Shown here one piece after another: positions 25,059-33,125 of a stretch of DNA of 64,000 nucleotides; position 1 is the first letter of the stretch, and the number at the start of each line of letters is the position of its first letter. This DNA is from Ancrocorticia sp052089425. Its GTDB lineage: Bacteria > Actinomycetota > Actinomycetes > Actinomycetales > Actinomycetaceae. Both the position numbers and the translations under genes were made by a program. The stretch is taken from positions 3,710 through 67,709 of the forward strand of contig NZ_JBQCZW010000011.1 of the NCBI RefSeq assembly GCF_052089425.1, in the 5' to 3' direction. The notes beneath the pieces are model-generated. The model was not told the DNA's origin, searched no databases, and saw only the letters and a program-made list of their open reading frames with translations.

Positions 25059-27590
25059 TCAGACCTCCTTCATTCGGGACGATGTTCGGTCCAACGTTTC
25101 GCTCGCTGGCCAGTCCGCCGCTTCGCTCGCTGGCCAGTCCAACGTTTCGTCCGCTGACCAGTCCAACGTTTCGTCCGTTATCGAGTCCACCGTTTCGTCC
25201 CACTTACGCATGTCAACCGTGGCATCGAAGAAGCTTTGATTCACACCCATCGGATCAATCTCCGAAGAGTTCACCTCTGAGAAGGACCCCGCCTTGTACT
25301 GGCGTGACTGCCAGCCCTTCGGATACATCAACATCCCCGGCCTGATGCCTTCCGTGATCACTGCTTTTGCCACGGCATGGCCGCGATCGTTGAAAACTTC
25401 GATGTGATCGCCATCAGCGATCCCTCGGCTGGCGGCATCTTTCGGGCTCATCTTGAGGATCGGCTCCGCATCGAGCTCTTTCAACCACGGCACCCGCGTG
25501 AACTGCGAGTGCGCGTGGTAACGAGAACGCTCAGAGATCACCACAAACGGGTACTTCTTCTGAGCCTGCGTTCCTGGCCACGCCTCTGTCGGAGAGTAGA
25601 AGCTCGGCAATTGCTCGCGTTTGACTGGAATCTTCTGCCCATAATCGAAGCGCGGGCTCGGCGATTCCTCATAGAACTGCATGCGGCCATTGGGCGTGTT
25701 GAACGTCTGGTTGCCACCGTAGGCAATCCACGGCTCGGCAGCGATCCGGATCGCACGCTTCTCCTTGAGATCATCCCACGTGATGCCGCGTTCTCGTAGC
25801 TCCGGGGAGTCCATCAGCTCCCGGAAGTACTCATCATCAGGCTGGTTGAAGTATTCTTCCAGCCCCATCTTCTTTGCGAGCATCCGCGCGATTGTCCCGT
25901 CCGGCTTGCACTCGAAGAGTGGATCGATCGCGCGCTCCGAATACTGTAGGTACGGATGTGTTGCCGGGATCGGGATAATGTCTTCACTCTCGTAAAAATG
26001 GGCGGCAGGCAAAACGAGGTCCGAGAGCAGTGCGGTTTCGTTCATCACTTGATCCGCAGTACAGATGAAGTCCAAGTTATCCACGATCTCGCGCTTGAAC
26101 TGGTTTTCGTCAACCGACGTCCCCGCGGGGTTTCCGCAATAGATATAAAGGGACTTCAGAGGATATTCCTCGCCCTTGAACTTCCCAGAAGTAAGAACAT
26201 CCCCAAGAACAATGGACTCCATCGGGGCCATGCGCCGATCCGTCGGCGTGGCGAAACCCTGATTAAGCCCAAGGAACACCTCAAACTGAGAACCCACATC
26301 CGCGCCCGGCTGTCCGATGTAGCCTGTCACCGCCGCAAGAGTCAGCACACACCGTGCCGCCATGGTTCCATTGTTGAACGCCTGAGAACCCCATCCAGTC
26401 CGAATAGTTGTTGGCCCGGAAACGATACGCGCGGCCAATTCTTCGATGGTCTCCTCGGGGACATCGCTGATCTCGGCACCAACGCTTGGGGGATACTCAT
26501 CCACACGCTCGCGCAGTAGCTGGAAGGCCGTTGCACATTCCACCGTGGAACCGTCCGCCAGCTCCACTTCCCAGCGTCCCTCCATGAGGGGGTTGGACAC
26601 GGCATTGACATGCCCCATCGTCCCGTCAGTGGTGCGCACAACGGCGGGAAAGCCTTCCACGTCCGAATCGCCCGGATCGCCCGGATCGCTATCACGCCCG
26701 GGAAGATCACTCACCCGCAGAAACTCCTCAGTATCGGAGCGCACCAAGTACGGAGCAACAGTCTTCTCCTGCAAGAACGGACGATTCTCATTGCCGTCAC
26801 GAAGGATGCAGTGAATGATCGCCAGCATCAGCGCGGGATCGGAACCCGGGCGGCACGGAATGTACTGGTCCGCCTGAGCCGCTGCGTGGGTGAAGGCGGG
26901 ATCGATCACGATGATCTTCGCACCGGCATCCTGCGCGTCCTGCACGAAATGGTAGTAGTGAATCGCTGCCTCTGACACGTTGAATCCAAGAAGAATCACC
27001 GTGTCCGCATTCACCAAATCGGTGGGGCCGTTACCTGTACCGAGCCCGTTGAATCCGATCATGGCGTTCATTGCGTAGTTGGCCGCGGCATCTACGGAAT
27101 GGTTGATGGATGTGAACCCCAGAATGTTGCCGAGCCGCCCCATGAGCCCGGGGAACGATCCGTTGAGCGGCGTCTGGTTTCCCGAGGCGCCGATCATGCC
27201 CACCGCCGTGTCACCGTACTCCGCCTGAGTCTTCTTCCAGTTATCCGTGATCATATCTAGGGCTTCGTCCCAGCTGATGCGCTGGAACTTGCCTTCGCCA
27301 CGTTTGCCCACACGCTTCATGGGGTATTTGACCCGGTTGGGATCGTACACACGCTGCAGGTTCGTGATTCCGCGCAGGCAGATCCGATTGAAACTCTTGT
27401 CCGGCATCGGCGCCGGGAGGGATTGGACGATGCGCCCGTCGCGGACCGTCACGTGGTGGGGGCAGGCTCCGAAGCAGCCCGGCCTGCACACTGAACGGAA
27501 TACTTCCTCGCCCGGATGCAAGACTGTTTTCGCCACGAAGTTGTTGGGCCGGGTGGCTTCGCTCAAGAATGATCTTTTCGTGGTAGTCAT
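25059..27590 (-). CDS. dmsA: DMSO-reductase-family molybdopterin oxidoreductase, catalytic subunit
   Basis: 843 residues from ATG 27590. A [4Fe-4S] site is formed by Cys35, Cys39, Cys43 and Cys71 (CRPGCFGACP, then ICLRG), the spacing seen in E. coli DmsA. Downstream are SWDEALDMI, the cofactor region GASGNQTPLNG and the C-terminal dinucleotide-binding segment with VFNDRGH. A normal Tat signal is absent: only TKRSFLSEA precedes the cluster, with no hydrophobic stretch. The region aligned with the Mo-ligand Ser reads INHSVDAAANYA (about residues 162-172), so the ligand is unclear. Substrate could be DMSO, an N- or S-oxide, or another oxyanion. Neighbouring genes supply wire, anchor and chaperone. 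Confidence 0.88.
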   Translation of the reverse strand: MTTTKRSFLSEATRPNNFVAKTVLHPGEEVFRSVCRPGCFGACPHHVTVRDGRIVQSLPAPMPDKSFNRICLRGITNLQRVYDPNRVKYPMKRVGKRGEGKFQRISWDEALDMITDNWKKTQAEYGDTAVGMIGASGNQTPLNGSFPGLMGRLGNILGFTSINHSVDAAANYAMNAMIGFNGLGTGNGPTDLVNADTVILLGFNVSEAAIHYYHFVQDAQDAGAKIIVIDPAFTHAAAQADQYIPCRPGSDPALMLAIIHCILRDGNENRPFLQEKTVAPYLVRSDTEEFLRVSDLPGRDSDPGDPGDSDVEGFPAVVRTTDGTMGHVNAVSNPLMEGRWEVELADGSTVECATAFQLLRERVDEYPPSVGAEISDVPEETIEELAARIVSGPTTIRTGWGSQAFNNGTMAARCVLTLAAVTGYIGQPGADVGSQFEVFLGLNQGFATPTDRRMAPMESIVLGDVLTSGKFKGEEYPLKSLYIYCGNPAGTSVDENQFKREIVDNLDFICTADQVMNETALLSDLVLPAAHFYESEDIIPIPATHPYLQYSERAIDPLFECKPDGTIARMLAKKMGLEEYFNQPDDEYFRELMDSPELRERGITWDDLKEKRAIRIAAEPWIAYGGNQTFNTPNGRMQFYEESPSPRFDYGQKIPVKREQLPSFYSPTEAWPGTQAQKKYPFVVISERSRYHAHSQFTRVPWLKELDAEPILKMSPKDAASRGIADGDHIEVFNDRGHAVAKAVITEGIRPGMLMYPKGWQSRQYKAGSFSEVNSSEIDPMGVNQSFFDATVDMRKWDETVDSITDETLDWSADETLDWPASEAADWPASETLDRTSSRMKEV

Positions 27591-27666
27591 AGTTCCACGT
27601 CTTTCCGATAGCTTCCGTTTGGATTGTTTGGGACGACGACGAAGGCCGCAACGCTCATCTGGCAGG

Positions 27667-28764
27667 TCATGATTGGCGCCCTTCTCCGGCAGGTCTGCGC
27701 CGTGGCGGATCGATGATGGGGGCATGCATCCCCGCTTGGAGCACGGCGCGGCGAACGTGTTCTACACCAGTTGCCGAGGCGGCCGCGGCCACCGCCTGGA
27801 TGATTGGCGATGCGGAGCCAACCACCGTCAGGACGGCTGGGATTGCTGTCCCCACCGCCCCTCCTGTGACGAGGAATCGGTCCTTCTGAACACCTTCGAT
27901 AAGGTCACGAGCCGAGAGCCTGGCGGACGTACCGCCCTGCGCGAGTTGCTTAATGTACACATCCGTCAGCACCGCGCTGACCACGCCGAACGCCGTGGAA
28001 GCCACGGCCAGTGGACGAGATGGCCGTGATGACAGAGCGCCCGTGAGAGCCGTTCCGGCCTGCATGGCGCCAGCGGCAAACATCCACGGGATCACCGCGG
28101 GCCGCCACGAAGCAACCGCCTTGGAATCATTAAGGAAATACCCGTCATACACCGCCAGCACACACGCACCCGCATTAGCCACGGCCGCCGCCCCGATCCG
28201 AGCAGGCTTGGGAACGAAGGGCACAAGCGAGACAGCGCCGGCACCCGCGAAGGCTGCGAACGCCCATGAACCGCGAGCAATCCACGACGTTTTCGGCTTG
28301 GAGAACACCAGAGGGAAACGCTCGGGACGGCCAAGATCCGCCAACAACAAAATACCTTTACCGCCAGCGGCCAGCGCCCAGCCAGCCGCCATGCCAACAG
28401 GATTTCGGGCGATTGAGGAGGCAAGATACGTTGTTGCGCCAACACCGCCCAAGCCCATTTCCCACCACATCTGCGCGACGGCCCACCGCTTATCGCGGCG
28501 ATATGGCAACTCATGGCGTCCCGATTCCAGCCACGAGATCTCCTCCGTATCGGCGAAGCGGGACGCTCGCTCTGGCCGGTTCACTGTCGAGGGGGTACTG
28601 GTTGAGAGTCCGTCGTCGTCGGACAACACTCTAGGCGTCCACCCAACAACGTCACGAACCACGGCCTCTGCCGCGGAATCAACCCACCGCGAAGCCGCCT
28701 CAACCACGGACTCGACAACAGTCTTGAACTGGTGAATCGGCGCGGGCAACGATGCTTTACTCAT
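27667..28764 (-). CDS. NrfD/DmsC-type membrane anchor subunit
   Basis: 365 residues from ATG 28764 (GGGGTGGG nine bases upstream). The first 90 residues are a polar cytoplasmic domain, then WWEMGLGGVGATTYL opens a set of about eight membrane helices (KGILLLADLGRPERF, GAGAVSLVPF, YDGYFLNDSKAV, SWRPAVIPWMFAAGAM). This is the NrfD/polysulfide-reductase fold used as quinol-oxidising anchor. It would take electrons from menaquinol and feed DmsB. Its start overlaps the preceding 59-residue gene by 8 bp, so the two are translationally coupled. It lies upstream of dmsA, not after dmsB as in E. coli. Confidence 0.85.
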   Translation of the reverse strand: MSKASLPAPIHQFKTVVESVVEAASRWVDSAAEAVVRDVVGWTPRVLSDDDGLSTSTPSTVNRPERASRFADTEEISWLESGRHELPYRRDKRWAVAQMWWEMGLGGVGATTYLASSIARNPVGMAAGWALAAGGKGILLLADLGRPERFPLVFSKPKTSWIARGSWAFAAFAGAGAVSLVPFVPKPARIGAAAVANAGACVLAVYDGYFLNDSKAVASWRPAVIPWMFAAGAMQAGTALTGALSSRPSRPLAVASTAFGVVSAVLTDVYIKQLAQGGTSARLSARDLIEGVQKDRFLVTGGAVGTAIPAVLTVVGSASPIIQAVAAAASATGVEHVRRAVLQAGMHAPIIDPPRRRPAGEGRQS

Positions 28765-28936
28765 CGCACCCACCCCGCTGAATCAAAGCCGCACCGGCCA
28801 TCGCAACACCGCGAATAGTCAGCGCCAAAACCGCGATCACGCCACCGATAATCGCAAGTCGAGCGCCGGATACTGCACGCTCGTAGATCTCCGGTTCAAC
28901 CTCACGGCCCCTGCCACGTTGATATGTCATTTTCAT
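28757..28936 (-). CDS. Small single-helix membrane protein at the head of the dms operon
   Basis: 59 residues, starting MKMTYQRGRGREVEPEI and carrying one hydrophobic helix at about residues 24-48 (ARLAIIGGVIAVLALTIRG), with a charged N-terminus and a short C-terminal tail ending GGCDE. Its stop overlaps the NrfD-type gene start (ATGAGTAA), the signature of translational coupling. An ACGGGGC ribosome site precedes the ATG. I recognise no family. It is probably an accessory anchor or assembly subunit of the reductase membrane complex; a leader peptide or spurious frame is less likely given the coupling and the clear helix. Confidence 0.75.
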   Translation of the reverse strand: MKMTYQRGRGREVEPEIYERAVSGARLAIIGGVIAVLALTIRGVAMAGAALIQRGGCDE

Positions 28937-28973
28937 GCCCCGTTTCGAAAATCAACATCTGTTGCAACGAGGG

Positions 28974-28993
28974 CTCCATTTTCGGTAATGGAG
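28974..28993. promoter_or_regulatory. Palindromic operator candidate between dms operon and tetR gene
   Basis: CTCCATT (28974-28980) and AATGGAG (28987-28993) form a perfect 7-bp inverted repeat with a 6-bp centre, 20 bp in all. It lies 38 bp upstream of the first dms gene and about 95 bp before the TetR-type gene. Size and symmetry match TetR-family operators. Confidence 0.6.
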
Positions 28994-29088
28994 CACCTGT
29001 TCCAAAACTTAGCCTATTGGTCACGTGTCGCCGAAAGTGGGACTTTGGTCGATCATGTGATGGCCTCTTCTTCGGCAGGGAGCAGCTC

Positions 29089-29796
29089 ATGCCCGATGTG
29101 TTCGGCTCAGATATGCTGGAACGCGTGACGAATTCCAGCCTTTCAGGCCCCAGAGCCACAGTCCGATCCCGGCGAAGCACCGATGCCATGGCGGCGGCGA
29201 TGCTTGAGCTAGCGGCAACGCGGCCTGCTGAAGCCATTCCGGTTGGCGAAATCAGCGATATGGCCGGGGTCTCTCGGCAAACCTTCTACCGGCGCTGGGG
29301 CTCCCCTGTCCAGTGCTTGAGCGAAGTTCTCGGGCAGCAACATCTTGACTTGGGAAGAATCTTGTCCGAGGCATTGGCAGACCCCACGCTGGAATTCGCG
29401 ACTGTCTGGCGCGAGGCCTATCTCCGGACCTTGAGGCATGTGGATCAATACATCGAGGTCTACAAGACAATGATCGTCTCTCATTCGTCAGTATTCCTCG
29501 CACTCACCGACATCTTGATTCGAGCAGCCGGTGACGTTATCGAGGACACGATCGGCACGTTTGTAGAAAACGAAGTGGGCGCCATCTGGTCATCGGTAGC
29601 CGCTCAACAGCAGGCCGGTAACGTTACCGCGCTCATCCGCCTCTGGGCACTTCCCGAAGAGAGACCAGATCCCGAACAACTTGTTGATACTCTCATGATC
29701 GTTGCCCCGCCGTGGCAGCTCGCGCGACGGACGCCAGAAGGCTGGCTGAACATTGAGCAGCTGGTGAGCCGCCGCCACGATCGGCTTGACGGGTGA
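29089..29796 (+). CDS. TetR-family transcription regulator
   Basis: 235 residues from ATG 29089, which has GGGAG eight bases upstream. The HTH lies at about residues 30-75 (DAMAAAMLELAATRPAEAI, VGEISDMAGVSRQTFYRRWGS), the pattern typical of AcrR/TetR proteins; the rest is an all-helical ligand-binding domain. An upstream in-frame ATG would add 55 non-conserved residues and is rejected. It is divergent from the dms operon and co-directional with the ABC exporter, so it may repress one or both. Confidence 0.88.
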   Translation: MPDVFGSDMLERVTNSSLSGPRATVRSRRSTDAMAAAMLELAATRPAEAIPVGEISDMAGVSRQTFYRRWGSPVQCLSEVLGQQHLDLGRILSEALADPTLEFATVWREAYLRTLRHVDQYIEVYKTMIVSHSSVFLALTDILIRAAGDVIEDTIGTFVENEVGAIWSSVAAQQQAGNVTALIRLWALPEERPDPEQLVDTLMIVAPPWQLARRTPEGWLNIEQLVSRRHDRLDG

Positions 29797-29919
29797 GGCC
29801 TCCTAGTCTCTGTCTTGTCTGAGAACTATAGTCTGGGCAGAACAGCTTCAACTGCGAGCCCCTATGGACACAACGGTTGACCAGAGAACTGCTCGGCGAG
29901 CATTTCCACGAGGAAGGCA

Positions 29920-31713
29920 ATGGGTATGGGCGCGAGTCAGACTCATAAAGGGAACAAAATCGGAACCGAGGCGGGAGCCAGCACCTCGCCAACGCGCTCA
30001 CCTCGGGTCATCGGTGCTCTCTGGAAGCTCTTGGCCACGAGGCAGAAGGTCATTCTTATATTGGTGAGCATAGGCAACACTGGTGCCGCCGTGTCAGTTG
30101 TGTTGCCCTCGGTGATCATCGGAGACATCGTTTCGAAGCTGACCATCGATCCGGCCGCATCTATTGTTGGAGACATTGCACTGCTCTGTAGCCTCTTGGC
30201 ACTGTTTGTCATTCTCAAAGTGGCCGTCCACATCAGCCTCCACAGTGTGCTCCCAAGGATTGAAGCGGACCTACGTGAAGCCCAACTTGAAAGGGCCCTC
30301 AAAACGCCTGTTGAGACTGGAGGCGGCGACTCACAATACGCAGCTGAACTCAACTCTCTCATGGGAAAGGGAGCGAAGGCGGGCGGCGACAGCGTGAAGA
30401 TTGCGTTCAATGACCTCATGCCAGCGGTTATGCAGGCAGTTGTCGCAGCGATCACGGCATTCAGTTCAAGGTGGGAAATCGGGCTGATCCTTCTGCTATC
30501 GGGAATCGTCTCAATGTCACTTACCCAGTTTCAACTGAGCAATCAGGGAGGAGTCCGCCTCAGGATCAACAAGGCGAAGTCCCGCCTAGACGGCGTCATG
30601 ATCGAGCTGTTGCGAGGCAAGCCCGTGATTCGGACTCTGAACGCGGCGGATGCTGAATCGCACCGGGTTGGCAGGCGAGCACTGGAGCTGTCATCAGTGG
30701 AGGTGCGCCATCACAAGGTCATGGGCCTCTTTGACGCTGCGAAAACATCGTCAGAGTCTATCTTTAGCGTAGTCGTCTTGATCGTCGCGGCAGGATTCGT
30801 TGCGTCCGGAGCAAACCCTGGCTCAGTTCTTACGCTCTATTTGCTCTTTACGCAGTTCGCGACACCCTTGCAGGACATCCATAGGATTCGCGACGAGCTC
30901 AACGAATCCAACCTTCAGCTCTACGAGGTTTTCCGCATTCTGAGGCAACCACTCGATCAACTCTTCACCCGATCAGCAAGCAGGGATAAGGTAACGGGAG
31001 CGGATGTCGATTTCGATGGTGTCAGTGTGACCTATGGTGACGGAACCCGCGCCGTTCGGAACGTTTCCCTGCGAGTGCCAGAGGGTAGCTTTCTTGGAAT
31101 CTGCGGCCCGGCGGGCTGCGGTAAATCCACACTCATCAAGGCCCTCGTAGGGATCCTCCCGGTCTCAGGCGGAAAGATTACCGTCGGGGGTGTCGCCATC
31201 TCCGATATGAATGCGGATCAACTCGCAAGCACTATTGCCTACGTTTCACAGGACCCATACACCGTGTCAGGTACAGTGCGAGCCAACTTGAGGTTGGGAC
31301 AATCCGCTGACATCACGGACGAGCGCCTGACCGGCATGTTAGAAACTGTGGGACTCTTTGATGAGCTGAAGGACGGCCTCGAAACCACCGTTGGCGAGGA
31401 CGGCGATGGACTGTCTGGCGGACAAAAGCAGCGCCTAGTGCTGGCACGCATCCTTCTTCGGCCGGCCGAAGTGATCGTGCTTGATGAGGCGACCTCCGCG
31501 CTGGACAATCTGAACGAGGAGCATTTCATGAAAGCACTTCTGTCCTCGGGCCGGACAGTCATTTCTATTGCTCACAGGCTGTCCACACTCCGAAAGGCCG
31601 ATGAGATCGTCGTGATGAAGGACGGCCACATTGATCAGGAAGGCACCTTCAGTTCGCTTGATGAACGTGCTGGCCTATTTCACGAGCTGCTCCACGCAGG
31701 AGAACTTACGTAG
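29920..31713 (+). CDS. ABC exporter half-transporter with fused permease and ATPase
   Basis: 597 residues. A type-1 exporter membrane domain of six helices (about residues 30-330) precedes an ATPase with Walker A GPAGCGKSTLIKAL, Q-loop VSQDPYTV, signature LSGGQKQRLVLARIL, Walker B VIVLDEATSALD and H-loop SIAHRL. It would act as a homodimer exporting a lipid, peptide or drug. The start ATG has GAGGAAGG upstream. The TetR-family gene directly ahead suggests a drug- or metabolite-responsive efflux unit; specificity is unknown. Codon use and GC are slightly lower than in the core genes. Confidence 0.9.
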   Translation: MGMGASQTHKGNKIGTEAGASTSPTRSPRVIGALWKLLATRQKVILILVSIGNTGAAVSVVLPSVIIGDIVSKLTIDPAASIVGDIALLCSLLALFVILKVAVHISLHSVLPRIEADLREAQLERALKTPVETGGGDSQYAAELNSLMGKGAKAGGDSVKIAFNDLMPAVMQAVVAAITAFSSRWEIGLILLLSGIVSMSLTQFQLSNQGGVRLRINKAKSRLDGVMIELLRGKPVIRTLNAADAESHRVGRRALELSSVEVRHHKVMGLFDAAKTSSESIFSVVVLIVAAGFVASGANPGSVLTLYLLFTQFATPLQDIHRIRDELNESNLQLYEVFRILRQPLDQLFTRSASRDKVTGADVDFDGVSVTYGDGTRAVRNVSLRVPEGSFLGICGPAGCGKSTLIKALVGILPVSGGKITVGGVAISDMNADQLASTIAYVSQDPYTVSGTVRANLRLGQSADITDERLTGMLETVGLFDELKDGLETTVGEDGDGLSGGQKQRLVLARILLRPAEVIVLDEATSALDNLNEEHFMKALLSSGRTVISIAHRLSTLRKADEIVVMKDGHIDQEGTFSSLDERAGLFHELLHAGELT

Positions 31714-31811
31714 ACAGCTCCAAAGCTAAGGGGCAAGCCCCTACCCGTGAAGTCGGGCTATTCCTGCGAGAAGTTGCTGAACGCTAGACTGAGGAAGAGA
31801 GGAGAGAAATC

Positions 31812-32162
31812 ATGACTTCACCGCTGTCATTCGCGGACAGGAAGGTCTATGCCCTGCCTAAGTCTCTGGATGATCTGAATGGACCCGGACTCGGGAGCAC
31901 TTTACATCTGGACCATTCGATCATTTGGGCACCCGGAGCACAAACTATTGTGCTCAAGGATCTAAACGCTGTACGTTTCGCCTACCCAGCGCTACTTAAT
32001 GAAGCGCAGCTTCCTGAGCTTGAGAAGTTCGTCAACAAGGATCTTCTTGTTGCCACCTGGGAAGACCTCTTACTTCCTATCCGAGTGGCATACATGTGGC
32101 AAGAGCGCTTTCCAGAGCTTCCGAAACATCCTCTCCCACAAGGCTATCCCAACCATGGATAG
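31812..32162 (+). CDS. Small protein paired with AbiEii-type toxin, probable antitoxin
   Basis: 116 residues with no HTH and no membrane segment. Recognisable elements are ALPKSLDDLNGPGLG, LHLDHSIIW, the ELEKFVNKDLLVATW segment and WQERFPEL. I recall proteins with the same LPxSLxxLxGP start encoded next to nucleotidyltransferase toxins in many actinomycetes, but I do not know a named family. The stop overlaps the toxin start by 8 bp (ATGGATAG), so the two are co-translated. GGAGAG precedes the ATG. Role as neutralising partner is inferred from gene order only. Confidence 0.72.
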   Translation: MTSPLSFADRKVYALPKSLDDLNGPGLGSTLHLDHSIIWAPGAQTIVLKDLNAVRFAYPALLNEAQLPELEKFVNKDLLVATWEDLLLPIRVAYMWQERFPELPKHPLPQGYPNHG

Positions 32163-32820
32163 CGTTGCCCTGCAACGACATGTTGCGCGCGTAGCACTGC
32201 AAGTCCTTAAATCCGATGGCTTTGTTCTCGCAGGGTCGGGTGCCATTCGCGAACATGGACTCATTAACCGCCCTACTGAGGACATTGATCTTTTCACGTC
32301 GCGCCAGCATTCGGGGGAGTTTCAGAGTGCGTTGAAGCGGCTTGTATCCAAATTGGTCGAGCAGGGTGTGGATGTCAGTATTAGCCGCCAGTCTGATGAG
32401 TACGCACGCCTTACTCTGCGATCTCCCAACCAAGAGGATCTTTCAATCGATTTGGGAGTTGACTGGCGCGGCAGCGAACCAGCAGAGCTTGATATCGGCC
32501 CTGTCCTATCTCTGCTCGATTCGGTGGGAAGCAAAGTTGCTGCCCTGTATTCTCGCAACGAAGCACGCGACTTCCTTGACGTTGACACGATCCGCGAGAC
32601 TGGTGCGTTTTCCGATACCGAACTCATTGACATGGCCAAGCGGTTCGAGCCCAACTTCGATCTTGAGTATTTCACGCACGTCCTCCAACGAAGCGCGAAT
32701 ATCATACCCGAGCAAGTACAGCCCTACGGTATTACACCGACTCAACTTGTCGCCATCCAAGACCGGTTAATGATGTGGGCACGGTCTGTTTCAGATGACA
32801 AACCACAGTCCAGAGAATAG
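32155..32820 (+). CDS. AbiEii/MenT-like nucleotidyltransferase toxin
   Basis: 221 residues from ATG 32155. The DNA polymerase-beta-type site is present: GSGAIREHGL followed by TEDIDLF, giving the GS...DxD pattern, with a third carboxylate expected in LSIDLGVDW. The middle helices (SKVAALYSRNEARDFLDVD) match the AbiEii/AbiGii family. Family toxins transfer nucleotides to tRNA or other targets and stop growth or block phage. It overlaps the partner gene, lies next to tRNA-Thr and has lower GC than the core genome, all fitting a mobile defence pair. Toxicity itself is inferred. Confidence 0.88.
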   Translation: MDSVALQRHVARVALQVLKSDGFVLAGSGAIREHGLINRPTEDIDLFTSRQHSGEFQSALKRLVSKLVEQGVDVSISRQSDEYARLTLRSPNQEDLSIDLGVDWRGSEPAELDIGPVLSLLDSVGSKVAALYSRNEARDFLDVDTIRETGAFSDTELIDMAKRFEPNFDLEYFTHVLQRSANIIPEQVQPYGITPTQLVAIQDRLMMWARSVSDDKPQSRE

Positions 32821-32960
32821 TTGGCTTACCGTCTTATAAGCGAGGAAGTTGCCAACAGAAATGCCCACTGACGGACAGGGAAACTGGATTCCGGTTTCTC
32901 GGGGTTAATGGCCTATTGCCCCTTATTACTCCCTTTTCGTTTGTTTTCGGGCAGCCGAAA

Positions 32961-32986
32961 GCCCCGATTCCATCCGGAACCGGGGC
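32961..32986 (-). terminator. Hairpin downstream of tRNA-Thr
   Basis: GCCCCGATTCC (32961-32971) pairs with GGAACCGGGGC (32976-32986) with one mismatch. On the minus strand it lies 6 bases after the tRNA and is followed by TTTCGG. This is a typical tRNA terminator position. Bases 32821-32960 hold nothing else I can identify. Confidence 0.75.
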
Positions 32987-32992
32987 CAATGG

Positions 32993-33065
32993 AGCCACCT
33001 AAGAGAATCGAACTCTTGACCTTCTCATTACGAGTGAGACGCTCTGCCGACTGAGCTAAGGTGGC
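32993..33065 (-). tRNA. tRNA-Thr (anticodon CGT)
   Basis: 73 nt. The acceptor arms GCCACCT and AGGTGGC pair fully with T as discriminator. The D-stem GCTC/GAGC, anticodon stem TCTCA/TGAGA around loop CTCGTAA, and T-arm AAGAG-TTCGATT-CTCTT are all intact. CCA is not encoded. It reads ACG codons. Its 3' end faces the toxin pair and exporter genes. Confidence 0.97.
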
Positions 33066-33125
33066 ACGCCGCTTTTGCAGCGCTCGCAATATTACCCAAG
33101 GGAATAACGCGCTGCAAATTAGGCG

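Noticed and set aside
31724..31771. GC-rich hairpin-like bases resembling an IS605-family right end
   Set aside because: No transposase remnant or left end was found and the pairing is short; not enough to call a mobile element.
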